Origin: Tethya wilhelma
Taxonomy: Eukaryota; Porifera; Demospongiae; Tethyida; Tethyidae
Assembly (NCBI GenBank): GCA_964030475.1
Contig: CAXIPT010000001.1
Location: 4,276,849-4,340,848, forward strand
Length of the DNA: 64,000 nt
Direction of reading: 5' to 3'
The notes beneath the pieces are model-generated. The model searched no databases. It saw only the letters and a program-made list of their open reading frames with translations, and was not told the origin of the DNA. Below, piece after piece: positions 39,901 through 55,200 of this stretch (position 1 is the first letter of the stretch; each line of letters opens with the position of its first letter). The translations under genes and the position numbers were made by a program.

Positions 39901-40497
39901 TACTTGTCTCTTGTCAGGTCACAACTTGTGTATTGTTCCCAAGTGTGGCGTCCTCACCTAGTCAAAGATACAAACCTTCTAGAACAAGTTCAAAGACGTG
40001 CCACCAAGTACATTCTCAATGATTTTAACTCCGACTACAAGTCTCGTCTTATCAAGCTCCACCTGTTGCCCCTTGCCATGCTCTACGAACTCAATGACAT
40101 ATGCTTCTTTGTTAAATCTATTAAGCAGCCAACCAACATCTTAAACTATGTAGCGTTCAGTAACAACAAAACCATGCAGGTCAGGCACCTCCTTGAAGTT
40201 AGTCCAACCATTTGCTAACAACAACCATTACAAGCATTCCTACTTTGTTAGAATCACCCGTCTTTGGAACTCCCTATACCATCACTAGATTTGCATTCAA
40301 GAAGCTATGCCAGTATAGTGGGTAGTGTTAAATCAATATTATGGAACCACTTCAACTTTTGATCCCTCGAACACATGTACCTTTCACTTCTGCTGCTCCT
40401 GCTGTAAATGTCAACCCCTGATGAGGTCCAATCTGTAAACAGTCTAACTAACCCTCGGCGTGTGAAACACGCCGAAAGGGTTATAGTAGTCGTTTTT

Positions 40498-40535
<38 letters not shown>

Positions 40536-41369
40536 ACTCTTAATCTGAAGAACAGCAAGTCTACTCTGAAAATTAAGGACATAGGCATGGAGTACTGATG
40601 TTCATCTAAAAAAATATGTGTATCAGAAGCTAAAAGCGTATAGTTCTTGAGCTATGCCAGGATTTTCAGTCCGAGCCATCGCTCGGGCGGCCATTTTGTC
40701 TACGTGGCCCCACCCACTATAGCACTACGTATACGTATACGTATATGTATAGCGAGCTAACGAGAGTTGCCTGATCGTGCGCTAGCTGCACCTCGCTAGA
40801 TCACTGGAAGTCTGAGATAGCGACACTGACTCTAGTATAAATGCTTAGACGTAACAGAGTATTTCTAGTCCAAGCGCTTGTGATTTGCAAACTCTGCAGC
40901 AAGATAGCTTGTAATAATATTATGATCGCGACGTTGCCTAAGTAGCCACGCCCATGCACAGTACAGTCATGCATTGCCAGCCTCGATGTTATACAGCTGC
41001 AGTAAAGTATAGAAAGTGTGTTTTGCATGAGATTGCAATGCTGACAGTATACGTACAATCATGCCTAGATATCCTTCCTCATTGCCTCATTATGCAATAA
41101 ATATTGTATTGCATAGACGGTGTGTATCACAGTGTCTATACGCCGAGGGTTGTGCACCATGCATATGGTGCCTTTCATTTCAATTGTAATTAATATAGTT
41201 TATTGTTTATGTTTGTAAAGGCTGCCTGTTCACTCAGCAGTCAGGCCTTCAGTGAATATGCCACATATCAACTTCACTCTGCATCAGTCTTGATTTCTAT
41301 AGTCACTCACATATACCCCTTCACACATGTTACACTGTTAAGCAATATTAATAATAATAATGATAATAA

Positions 41370-41400
<31 letters not shown>

Positions 41401-44400
41401 GTATTATTGCAATGGTGAGCAAAAGAATCCATGAATTAAAAATCCTATATTGTTAGCAAATTTGCAAAATTTATTTCATTCGAAAAAATGCCCTATATGG
41501 TGCATATATGGGTGTTACACCGCTCGTTTGCAAAAGTCAGTAATTAAAACATGAAAATGTTGATGAAAACATCCTGTGAAACTCTCTCGTTATATTGTTT
41601 AATAGTAGATGGTGAATCTTTTGTGCTAAAGTTTTGTTTGTTTAGTTTTCACCAATTTGATGAAAATTACAATTTCCACAAATTTGCGTAGGTCCATGGC
41701 AAAAAAAATCTTAATAGCAAAAATTTCCTGATGCCAGTTTGCATTACATTATGTGTATGAATGATTACAGTATCCATTTGTACTGATTTTAATAGGAAAA
41801 TGTACTGGACTGACTATGGTAGCACACCTAGGATTTTGCAAGCCTCCATGGATGGATCTAGTATGCTAATTATTCACAGTACTGGAATATCCACCCCTTA
41901 TGGCTTAACGTTGGATTACACTGGTCAAGTACTGTATTGGGTTGATGATGGAAACAACAGAATTGAATTGTCTAATGTAGACGGATCTGGTCGAATGATT
42001 CTTACAACTTCACTTGTCAACTATCCATTCTCAATAACTTTTCATAACGGTTCTCTTTTTTGGACTGATCTGTCATATGACAGGATACTAACCACTTCTG
42101 TCTCTTCACCAAGTGTCACATACCTCACCTCTTCTATTGGTGATATGTATTCGATTAAAGCAATTACTGAAGAAAGACAGCCTCTTGGTATATGATTAAT
42201 TATTAATAGTAAATTTTTTCCTGTTATCTTGCATGACTTCTATCATTATAGTGGAAAACCCATGTGACCTGAGCAATCAATCTTGTGGCCATTTGTGTTT
42301 ACTCACCTCCTCTTCAGTTGAACAGTTTCAGTGCGTTTGTCCTGATAATATGGTTCTGACAGATGGAAGAAATTGTGGACGTGAGTAAATAAAAGAATGC
42401 ACATATGAATTACATGAATACATGTATTTAAGTCCGACTGCCTGTTTGTTCTCTCTGCTAAAGCTGGTCCCTATCTGTTGTACACTCACAATAACTATGT
42501 TGGACAAGTATATTTTGATGGAGGATTGCAAAGAACTTTGTATAGTGGTGGTTCAATAGGATTGGACTTTGATTATAGGTATAATCCCTGACTATTTAAA
42601 TGATTTTAGCAGTGTTAATTTGAATATAATGTTTGAACAATAGGAAGAACTACATGTTCTGGTCAAATGAAAATGGAAACCGCATATACCATTCCTTTCT
42701 TAATGGCACTGGAGTATCCACACTCATCAATACTGGGCTTTCAGATATAGGTATATCAATTAATTGACTATATAGATGCTGCCAGAAACGTTTATGGTTC
42801 CAGGTTGTAAATTTTGAATACTCTTTTTTGAAATAAAGATGACTCTTCGGCAGTTTTGCTGCAGATCAGTTGCTCTTTTAGCCGAGCATGCAAGGGGTGC
42901 ATGGTTATGCATCATGCACCATACCCATACAACTGTATTCAAGTTTCGCCTAGCCATTTTGCCTATGTATCAATTTGCCTGTACTACTGAAAGTGACACA
43001 ATTATGTAACATATAGATGATGTGCATAATAAAAGGCTAATCACACAATAATGCATGCTTAGTAGCAATTCCTTTTTCTTTCTTTATTTACAAAGATGGC
43101 TCAAAAGCCTGCTTCTTTCAGGCTTTGGTTGCTTATTTCAGGCTTATTACAAGCTTCAAGCTTACATGCAGAAAGGTTGTTAGGAAAACTTAGCCTCTTG
43201 TGTGCTATGTAGGAGTAGTAATAGCAAATTGATTTTTGCCATTTGTCTAAGGCTTTTTTTTTCCATGGAGAGCTCGGAAGCCTGGCCGTTTTGAAAGTGA
43301 TACCATTTCTACACAGCCTAACTATCCCTGGATCTATCTAGCAAGTCTCAAGTTAAACACTATAGAGCATTAATTGTGACAGAAACTTAGCTTTAATCTC
43401 CCGTGATCACGATTGCGATGGTTGTGATTGTCAGGGGTTTGGAGTCAGAAAAGCCTGTCAAATATTTCCAGTCTCTTGGTAGTCTAACAGCGTAAGAATA
43501 CTAAGTTTAAAAACTCTATTATTGCAGTCCTTTTGTCTTTGTGCACTTGCCACACACATTACAGTTTTTAGTGCACTCATTTTGGCTGTCTGTCCCAAGA
43601 AAAGCAGCTCTAAATTCTATCTGAGCTGAGTTAGCACTCACTTTTGCGCAAATAACTCAAAATGCAAATTGGTCAGGACTTGGACAAATCTACTTAGCTC
43701 TCCAACCCGAGTATAACAATTACTGCTCTTCTTGGACTTTTGCGAGCCATTTAGCATTCTTTCTAATTAACGCCTACTCTCATATTTGTATAATGTAAAA
43801 AGTTTACAAAGAGCATCCATAGAGCTCACATGTACTTTGTTTATTGTGCTACACATTCTTCTAATTCAACACATGGATGGTCAACCTGATGGATTTCCCA
43901 ACTCAGATAGAGTTTAGCGAAATTGAAAGTTCTTTCATTCATAACTCTGCATAATCTTTTTTTTTTGCTATCCAAATTGCTGTAGTTGCTGAGATTTGAG
44001 GCTTTCATAGCTTCTTTGAGCACTGCCTGCATAGTAAGCTTCGAAGCCATGCCTATTGATCTAGTGTGTGTTCAAATTAGAATCCATGTTGGTTGCTGCT
44101 CTAGTCTGGCTAGCAAGACTAATATTTTCAAGACTCTTATGTTTTCAAACAGCATACGAAAAATACAAAAATATGCACCATATAAAAATTTCCCCCTATA
44201 ATATGGTAATATTTATATCTATAGTCAGTACTAGAGTGCTTAGATAAATGAATGCACTGTTAGTAGCTACAGTGTTCACTGCCAATAGTTTATATAGGAT
44301 CCAGATAAGATATGGAAATTTTTTCTTCCCGGATTCTGAAAATTTCAAACAGTTTTCAAGCTTAAGCCTAAGCTTATACCAAATCATTGACATTTAGGTC

Positions 44401-47400
44401 TAAGCTATAGATCAAGCTTGGGCCTAATGAACGAGTGATTAGGTCTATAAGCTTAGGCTTAATCAAGAAGCTTACTAGATCTATATAAGTTTTAAAAACC
44501 ATTTGAAATTTCAGAATCCAGAAAAATTTTCTCTTAATTATCTGAGTCTTGTTATATACGGTATATTCATGATGATCCACAATTTGTGCAGAGGATCTTG
44601 CTTGGGATTGGATAAATGAGAAGCTCTATTGGACAGATTCTTCTACCAATATAATTGAAGTTTATGATCCAGCAACTTCACTACGTAAAATTTTGTTCAA
44701 TACGGGGTCCAGTAGTAACCCTGCAGGGATTATTGTTGATCCAGTAAACAGGTATAACAACATAATATTCATGCATGTATCAACTTTATTGTGTATTTTT
44801 TGCTACTTGTTTATTCATTTTTGCACGTTATAAATAGATATGGCCAAGAGTGTATTAATTAAGAACAGTACACAACAACATATGCATACAGATGTTTTGA
44901 CTGAATCACATCACAATCTGTGTAAATTAAGTGGGTGTGAAATGTGATTATTAAATTTGCTAACTGCATGAGCTATACACACCAGTCTTTGCTTTAATGA
45001 TATTCATATTTAACTTACACAGAATGTGACCTCATTCACTCTAAATAATAGTTGCGTGACCCTTAAGTGGTCAGCACTCAATGCATGGTCGAGTGCTGCA
45101 CACTTAAAGGCATGCAACTATTTTGTTTGCCATTGACCCCCTATGACCCCTAGCTACTCTATTGTCACCTCCACCCAGCCACTAACCGGCAATTAGCCTA
45201 TAAAAACTTTGGTTGATAGGCAATGGCAAACAAACGTGCATGCAATATTGTATGCATGTAGTTGCATACTCTTCTTAATACACTCTTGATATGACCCTAT
45301 ATACATAGGCTTAAAACAGTATAGTTATTAGAGTTTTTCTGCAAAAGCAATGAAACAAGGCAAGAGTCAGAACTTCCTCACACTGATAACTACTTCATTT
45401 AAACTTTATAGTCATGCAATCACTTGGCTACTTGGGATGAAGTATCCAAGCATGCAGGCAATTTTTAACTATATGTCTTGGGCATAAGTAGCCATGTGCC
45501 AAAGTTGCAGGCAGGTCTTGCTTTGTTTCATTGCTTTTTACAGCACTGCATGCTCATTCATACACTGCTTATTTTTACAAAATTTTTACTACTTGTTTTT
45601 TTAATCAGTTTTCTAACATTCTGATGTTAGATATCTATAAGACAACAATATGAGAGTAGTTAGTTTCAACAAATAGCTCGAGTAACAGCATGACATTATG
45701 TGGATTAATGCGCAAACTGCCACTGACCACGTGGCTACTTAACGACCGTTGGATTCTTTTACAGAGCTACATTGAAGTTCATGAATATATACACAAATTT
45801 AGAAACCTTTCCAACTTTTGTTTATGGCCAGTTACAATTGAAACAATTAAGTATCAAGGAGTGTATATATATATGTAGTTCCATGATAAGAACTTGCTTA
45901 GTACAGTCAAAGTTGGCTCAACACTTTCTGGTTGTTTGGAACCATGTTCAAGAACATATGATGTGCCTGGTGACACAGCTTTATATGCTTAAACCATTCA
46001 TCCATATAGGGACAACAGAATGCATGAAGGATCTCCATGGCTCAAACTGAAGTAGCCAGTCATGCACCAAAATTGAGGCATTCTTTGTTTCATTATAATA
46101 TACCGTTTAGCGGGAAATTTTCACAGGTCCAAATAAAGCATGTAGGAACGCTAGTTTGTTATTTCACGGTTCAAATTTTCGTAGAATCTACATCCAGCAA
46201 TGACGTACGTGCGCAAGCGCTATTCGAGTCACATGCATGTTCAAATTTTCACAGTTCTTTTTTTCACGGTCAGATTGCCACCACGAAAATCGCAAAAATT
46301 TGAACCTTGCGAAAATTTCCCGCTATATACGGTACATTACATTTTAGCATCACTGCCCACCGGACTGCTTATATCAGTTACTGTTTGAAAATTTATATTT
46401 ATCTTGCTGTGTATTATCCATTATATATAATTTATTGTTACAAGGTGGATGTATTGGATTGATTATGGAACTGATAGAATTGAACGTGCTTCTATGGATG
46501 GTACATCACGCTCTGTCATACATTATACTGGCCTAAGTTCATCATATGGCCTGACAATGGATATTGATACCCAAACAATATACTGGGTTGATGCTAGTTA
46601 TGATAGAATAGAGAGCTCAAAAACAGATGGTACCAATCGAAGAATACTTACAACCACAAATATTCAGAGTCCATATGGTATCACTTTCTTTGATCAAACT
46701 TTGTATTGGACTGATAGTTCCAACCACAGAATCTACTCTGCCTCATTGAGTTCACCAACTGTTGTAACTAGTGTTTTTTATACTGGTAACAGACCATACC
46801 GTATTCAAGTTGTTTCAGCAGACAGACAACCTATCAATGGTTGGTGTTATATTATTCTATATTCTTGTTCATACAAAACTGACTCTGAGTATAATTATTT
46901 TAGGTACAAGTCCATGTATGCACAACAATGGAGGCTGTAGTCATCTGTGTCTTTTAAGTTCAACAAACACTAGTGGATACTCATGTGCTTGCCCTGATAC
47001 ATATGTTTTGGATGCAAGCCAAAGAAATTGTATTTGTAAGTATACAACTTCAGGAAAATTATATACTGTAAATCCACATCTCTATAGTGTTTTCTGTATT
47101 TCTTGTACTTAGTGAAAAAAGTAATACAAACATTAAGTCACTAAATATTGTTCAATTTGTTTTTGCATGTTTCCTTTGGAGTGCTCACTCATAGTATTGC
47201 AAAATATATTTGCTTAAACTAAAACTGCAAATCATCCAAGAGTGCATTACTATTTTACCTTTCTCTGGTGCGAGCACAAGGCTCCTTAGCACTGTGTTCC
47301 TTAATTCTGTTGCTGTTGCCATTGTTGAGTTCTTGCACTTTTTTCACTTTTTTTTACACAACTCATGCACTGTTCACCAGAATTTAATTAAACTAATTTA

Positions 47401-49244
47401 ACTGTACTCCCTGACCATAATTATAATATCTTTATAGAGTTATGAATAGACTTTTCCAGTTACCATGGAACTGTATGATAAATTATGATGTTCTGGTTTC
47501 TTGCAATTTTGCTGCTAGTAAAACTATATAGTTGATCCATTGTTAACCATTGTTGTGCATATGAACCAAGATTATCTTTTAAAAAATACACACATTGCCG
47601 CAAAAACCTGTAGTTTCTGAGATTTGAGCATCTCTGAGCATTAATAGGTAAATTTAGTAAGCAATAATGCTATAATCTTCTTGTATACAGTTAGAATTCA
47701 GGAAATTTATTAACAATTACTGTTTTCTCCTGCATCTAAAATAAAGGCACCAAGGTGCATAACCCTTGGTGCATAATCAGGATGCTCGTAAAATTCCGAG
47801 TACTTTGTATGTGTGATTCTATGTGCTGTAAGAATTATACACGATTATAGTGTATGATGTTAGTTAAAATGTTATGCATTGCTGCATGTGTTTATGTTTT
47901 TGTATATGCATTCATGAAATAATACAATGAAAGTAATATTATATATTCCATTTGTTCCTTGATGTTGGCTATCTTTACAGCACTATTGTAGTTCATGATT
48001 GCCACAACATTCACTGAGTACACTGCATTATAGCACAATCTTGCTACTTTTGCAAGGATCCCAGGCCTTATTATACTCGCTAGCTATATGCTATTTATAT
48101 GACTCACTCAGGCTTGCCCTTCATGCTCGCCCTCTACTATATCTATGCTATATGACTCTTTCAGGCTCACCCCTCATGCTTGCCCTCAAAAATTTTAACT
48201 GTATGGCCTTATGGGTGTGGCCTCAAAGCTTAGCGAAATGACTACCATAATCCTAGGTGTGCATGCGCACCAAGGGTTAATAATTAGCATGTACTGATTA
48301 GCATATTTATCAGTTAAGAATTGCCCATAACCTTAAGGTTAAGCACGTATAAAGTGCTCTTCATTTTTTTGCCAGTTTAATTTTCATAAAGTTTTTGCAT
48401 CATGGCTTAATTGTAATACTTAATACAATTAAGTTGTACTTCAATGTGTGAAACACTTGATTGACTGTAATGTATTGATTGCTCTTTATTATAGTACCAC
48501 CATATGTGTATCTCACTGACCGGTCTTACCTTCGACGTATGAACCTTGATGGGAGTAGCTATACTTTACTGCTTACCTTCAACTATGTCTATGGTTTGGA
48601 TTATGATTACAGGTGATTTCTAGACTCAGGCGATACAACACAAGTTCAAGTGTTGAAGTCAACACTAAGACTAGAGCAAATCGATATTAATCATATCACT
48701 TGCTTTCCTTGTGTACCTATAGTTAAACATTTTTGCAGGATTCTTTAAAAAATATATAATCATTATGTATATATATTAGCTATTTTATTTCTGTAAAGAT
48801 TTTATTCTTCAGTAATCATTAATATTAATGCATAAGGCATGAGAAAAGGCACAGAAAAGTAGATTTACAGTTGCTTAAAATCTTACAGTTTAATTTATCA
48901 ATATCCGTATTTGTGATGCAGGAGAGAGTATCTCTTTTGGTCTGATCTTAATAATAACCGTATTGTGAGAGGAAGACTGGATGGAATGCAAAGGGAATTC
49001 CTTGTAACAACTGACATGAGCTGTGTCTGTAAGTAATTCTGATCAATCCTCAGTGTGCATGTCCATATCATTCATACAGTAGTATGTATAGTAGGAATAG
49101 GCCAAATTTCCCGTAGACACAATACAAAATGTTCATGCTTATAAACATTTAGAAACTAAGCCTTCAAACATATTTAATTAGAGCCTCTCTAGGCTCTATT
49201 TACTTCTTCACATCAAAATTCATAGAAACTTTCTAGAGCGCTCT

Positions 49245-49297
<53 letters not shown>

Positions 49298-52200
49298 ACT
49301 GATGGGAAACCACAACAGTGCAATTTGTTTTCTCCCTTTCTAACTGACTTACTTAAACACAATTTCCAGACAAACAAATGACATTGGACCAACTTTGATT
49401 GTACATTACAACTTGGTTTCATCAGAACTTCGTTCTTTCATACTCGTCTGCTGCTCAAAATCCAACAAATAAAATTTCGACAGCTTTCAAACTCACTCAA
49501 GTATAAACTACTGTATCGAAATGTAGCCATTTTGCTGTAGGTATAAAGGTCGTCAATAGACTATGTGGTTGTATGCACATGCGCATTCTATGTTCCTATA
49601 GCCACTTTTGCTTTTTGTAGAGACTGACTAGTCTCTGATATAGTCTCCCTACAATTCAGCACCTTAGCGTTGAAAAAGTGAATGAACAAGTAACTTTCAC
49701 AAAAGTAAGAAATGTAGGAATGGGCAGTGCTAATCATATATTTCTAGGTTACCTGCTGTTAATTATACCTCATTCCATTATTGCTATAGCCAATTATAGT
49801 CTTTAGCCCCTATGAACTACAAATCAAAAGCAATTGAACAACTATAACTACGGTTGCTTAAAGCAGTGAATCACGCATGCAAATGAAGTGAAAGTGGTGG
49901 AAGTGGTCATGTGCCGAAATTCAGAGTTTTATCTTGTTTATGGACTTTTACAGCACTGCTCATTGCTACACTTCTTTTTTTTTTGAAATTTTCTATACTT
50001 GGTTTTTTTGTCATTTCGTCTGTTTCTATACACTGTCAGTGAACCAACTGAAGAGAGCAAAACTATTAAAATTCCTTGCAAAGTGGTTAAAAATGCATAA
50101 ATTTACTAAATTTATTCAATAACAAATATAAATTTGGTGTTTGTTGCATTTTGAAACTCAAAGTTTTCCAGTATCATGTATATATATATATAGCTGTTAC
50201 TGTATAGCACAAAATATTGGTGGGAATAAAATTTGGTGGATTGTCAAAAATTTCACGATTGGCAAATTTTATTTTGGTGGTAGTGCTTTAATTAGCAATA
50301 CACGTATTCCATACGCACAGCCCAAAAATGAATATTTGGCAGACTTACTATAGTGATCGTTACCAAAACCGCCAATCTACCAATATTAAAATCTGCCAAA
50401 TTTTTTTTATTTTTTTAAATTTTTTTTTTTAACGGTATTTTGTGAAGCCATAAACCTGCAGAATGTTGCAAAAATGCATGCTCAAATAATGCTCCTTTTG
50501 CTAACAAAATACAACACTTTGGACAAATACCAAGGACCTACTCTACCAAACTTGGTACCATTTATTTATCTATTCCAAGAAAAAATATGGTATACCTTAA
50601 CTCACAATATAGAAGCAATGTTTTTGTTTTCTATGCCTAACTTTTTTGCACTAAATTTCGCACATTTTTGGCGGTCTGATCACATGCTTGCTTGGGGGCA
50701 TGGCTTGCAATTTACAAAGAAGAATAAGAAAAAAAACGTTAGACATAGGGTTAGACAAAGTAATAGGAGTTAAGGGTCCAGATTTGATAAAGAGTTATAG
50801 AGGCTGCACTGATGAATATATGTTTCAAACTATGTATTCCGGCCATCACCAGATTCCAAGAACTTATGGTCTAGAAGTTATGTAGGGACAAACACAAAAG
50901 CAAAAAAATTCTCTCTTCAGTTGGAGCACTATAATGGTTTTGTCAGCATGGATTGCTTAATGCATAAACTAATTTTCAGAAGTATTGTCATAGTACATGA
51001 AAAAATTTTGCTCTTCACGTGATTTGGGCCAAATAATTATCGCTGTAAAACAACCATTCCTCTAAAGATTAAAGTTTTATTGTTTCTGGGAAAGGCTATA
51101 TAGCATAGGCATAATTAAGCCTCGGCGCGTGCGTATAGCACGTGCAGAGGATTACGATAGTCGTTTTGTCCGTCTGTCTGTCTGTCCCATCGAAATCTCA
51201 AGAAAGACAGCTTTAGTGAAAAAAATGAATGGTACTTACATTCATAAAACTGAATGATCTTGTAACCTTACTGATTGAAATACTATATCCATGGCAGGAA
51301 ATTTTCATCAAAGTAAAAATCAGTCTACACGAACACATTGTAATTGTGGGTAATACCGTATGTCAATTTTTGTTGCCCTTCATGTCACGTAAAGTATTGC
51401 AACGAGCTAAAATGTCACGGAGAGTACTAAATTTGTACATGCTAAATTATTCATGATTACATCATTGCAAAATGCGTTGACTGATGACATCAAAAGAAAA
51501 GTACATGCACGGAAAGTAATACTGAGGACTTTTTCAGGATTTTATAACAGTATATCTTGGATTATCGTTCAATTGGTTTAAGACATTGGAATGTATGCGT
51601 GTCGTTGTGACATCATAATTATAGATGTGAGATCAGCATTTGGAGTAAATTTCACTGCCATTTTGGAGTACTTTTGTATGGGAGTCAATGGGGAAATGGC
51701 CAATATTGTACGCTGCATATTTCTGCGTAGATACCGTATGTTCTAAATATGAGAGATTCAACGAAAAATTTGAAACAAGCTCTTTTCAATGTAAAAAGAA
51801 CCAGGTCTGTCAGGCACTCAGAAGCAAAGTTACAGGTGCAAAATTACTAGATTGTTTTGCAAAAAAATACCAGTTTTGAAGAGATACTGTCTGTAAGTTA
51901 GAAAGTATTGTTTTGGTTAAATATAGCTACAAACAAAGTCTTCAAGTCATACTACTCATCACTAGAGTGCTTCTGTAAGTCTTTTTTGCATGATTTTTAG
52001 CAAAGAGTATGATGAAAATAAAGCACAGGAGAAAGAAACTTTTTTATATAGCTTTATATAAAGTGGGATAAAGGCATGTTCTTGTCTTGATTTACGTGCT
52101 GCTAGTTTATTCATGCTTTAGAGCCTTTTACATAACTTTTTATAAAAGATATTAGCTAAAATAGCTACAGAACAAACCTGTATTATTGCGCTTGTAACTT

Positions 52201-55200
52201 GTCTTCTGAGCGCCTGACAGACCTGGTTCTTTTTGCATTGAAAAGAGCTTGTTTTGAACTTTTCATTGCATCTCTCATAATTAGAACATACGGTATCTAT
52301 GCGGAAATATATGCAGCGTATAATATTGCCCATTTCCCCATTGACTCCCATACAAAAGCACTCCAAGATGGCAGTGAAATGTACTCCGGATGTGATGTTT
52401 AGCTACTGGAATACTACTAGTTTATGTGATTACTTTCATGCTTGGCCACAATTTTGTTCAATTCCTGGGTAGACATGCACTGCACCATCTAGAGGGATCT
52501 GCCCAGAAAATTTTTCATGTCTGATGCTGACACAGTGACCTATAGCAATAGTTTTATTTTGAAGACGTTATAAACATGTGCATGAAACAGAATGGGTAGA
52601 AGAATAGCTGTTTAGTATTTAAAATAAGAGTGTGTACATCATAACCTGTCAATTCCTTGCTTGTGTTGTCTATAATTTACATTGAAACTATAAAAAAGCA
52701 AAACAACTAGCTTACATGTAAGGGGCGAATCCCTATCCCCCCTAAATTAAATAAAACAAATTAATTAAGGATGCGTTCGTGTAGACTGTATTTCATACAA
52801 ATCACATGAGTGATGTCATAAAAGTGTTCTGTTAGTGCAACATGGCTTTGTATAATTTATTTGGAATTACTGCGGTAGTTATAATTTTGTGACAAGTGTC
52901 CTACATTCATGTATACACTTAATTGGTATACCACTAAAATTATTTTGTTCTCTTGGCTTAGTTGTTCTCCAAACGCACTGCATGAATTGTGTAGGCAAGG
53001 CAGAGCTATATTATAATTATGTATATTTATGCAGATGGCATTGCGTGGGATTGGATCAATGAAAAACTTTATTGGACTGATAGGTGTGATAATGATCTTG
53101 AAGTCTATGACCCTTCATCAACAATTCGGAGAGTACTTCTTAATGCTGCTGATGACATTCATGATCCATATGCCATAGTTGTGGATCCAACCACACGGTA
53201 TATATATATCATTTCTACTCACAAAATAATTATTAGTGTGTTAAACTTTGTGTAATAATTAATTCTTACTCTTGCAGGTGGCTGTATTGGACTGATATTT
53301 CAACTTACACTATTGAGAGAGTTTCAATGGATGGAAGTTCTCGAATGGTTCTGCACAGAACACAATTATCAACTGTCTATGCCCTTACTATGGACTATGA
53401 CAACCAAGTACTGTATTGGGCTGATTACTCCTTGAATAAAATTGAGAAGTCTAATGCAGATGGGACTAATCGAGTAACATTGTCATCTTCATTGAGAGAT
53501 CCTTTCAGAATGGATTACTATGATGGAATGCTGTACTGGGGTGATCAGTATTCCAACCAAGTGTACAAAGGATTTGCAAATACATCAGGCCTAGGCAGTG
53601 GATCATCCATTGGAGGTTCTGTTAGGCATGGAATTTATGGATTGCGTATCATAGCAAATGGCAGACAGCGTCAAAGTGAGTGTTATGTTTAATTGGCCAT
53701 GCACTTTCAAGCTTTTCCATTATAATAGTGCTTGCATGAGTATTATACAGACTGAATCTAATTTTGTTGACATTTGTTATTGTATAATTTCAGTACAAAA
53801 TCCATGTCGGAACAGCAATTGCTCTCATTTTTGTCTTCTAAGTTCAACAAGTGAAATAAATTATTCTTGTGCTTGTCCAATTGGACTGTTTCTTGCTGGA
53901 GATAGAAAAACATGTACAGGTATTATGTTTGATAAAAGCAATTAAAGGAACTGTGTCACTGTATAAGTGGTGGTTTGTTACTATAAATGAACATGATCAG
54001 AAACCTTACAGTTTTATCTGTGTACATTATGCAAGCTACTAAGACTTATAGTAACAGCTGACCACGTAGGAGTACTATTACGCAAATAACAGCAAAATGC
54101 ACAATAGTATAAATATTATGCAAACATTCCCAAACGTGGTACCCAAGTATAAACAAAAAATGTCACAAAATATCAAAAATTTTATTTTTAGTAGCAAAAC
54201 ACCGCTTATTAAAGTGGCAAATGTCCAGCATTACATTTACGTTGCTGCAGTAACTGGATGCAATGCTAATACATTCATCTGTAATAACACCTTATGCATC
54301 CCCTCTATCTGGCAATGTGATGGTGTTGATGACTGTGGAGACAATAGTGATGAAGTGAACTGTACTCGATGTAAGTAATTCCTTGTATGTTTACTGGTAA
54401 CAAGCTGGTTATAATCTTGTATACTTAAAATATAAAGCTTTAGATATTAACTACATTCCATTTATTGAGCTAAACAATACTACTGGTGTGAAAAGAATTG
54501 AGCTTCCACATTCTGATGATGGGTCATCCAAAGAAATCACTATTCCTGTTGGATTTGCACTTGGGAACTCTTCTCTGGCAACAGTTTATGTATGCAATTA
54601 GTTATTGCAGTAATTTTAATGTGAAAGATTAATGTGGTTTGTTAAAACAGATTGACACCAATGGATTTTTTTCATTTGGGAAACAACCAACCTTCAGTGA
54701 GACTCCAACTCCATTCAATGGCTCAGAGACTACTGGATATCGTGTTGCTCCTTTTTGGTCTGATATTGACACTAGCATCACAGGACAAGTCTCGTATGAA
54801 GTTCACACAAATACATCTAGTATCCTGTTAATGAATAGAGTGAGCAAATATATTCGTCAAAGAGAACTGAACACATTTTCTGGCACTTGGATGTTAGTTG
54901 TAGAGTGGAACAGTGTTCCCCGGCCAGGTATGATACCCATTATGGCATAAAGTACTGTATAATGTATAACCTATCTCAATTGTTATATAGAACCTCAATT
55001 TGGTGATTTGAGATTGGTACAAGGAACATTACATAATTCAACTCTTTCTTCGGGACGACTTGAAATTTACATTAATGAACAGTGGGGTACAATTTGTGAT
55101 GACTTGTTTGACATTAATGATGCCAATGTAGCTTGCAAACAGATGGGCTTCTCAGGAGCTATTTCATATAGCACAAGTATTAGTGCAGGGTATGAAAGTA

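Noticed and set aside
39481..40218. Coding frames near 39.5-40.2 kb as part of the giant gene
   Set aside because: They are reverse-transcriptase C-terminal sequence with frameshifts, a retrotransposon in an intron.
51688..52366. Near-identical 60-80 codon frames on opposite strands
   Set aside because: They are the two arms of one inverted repeat.
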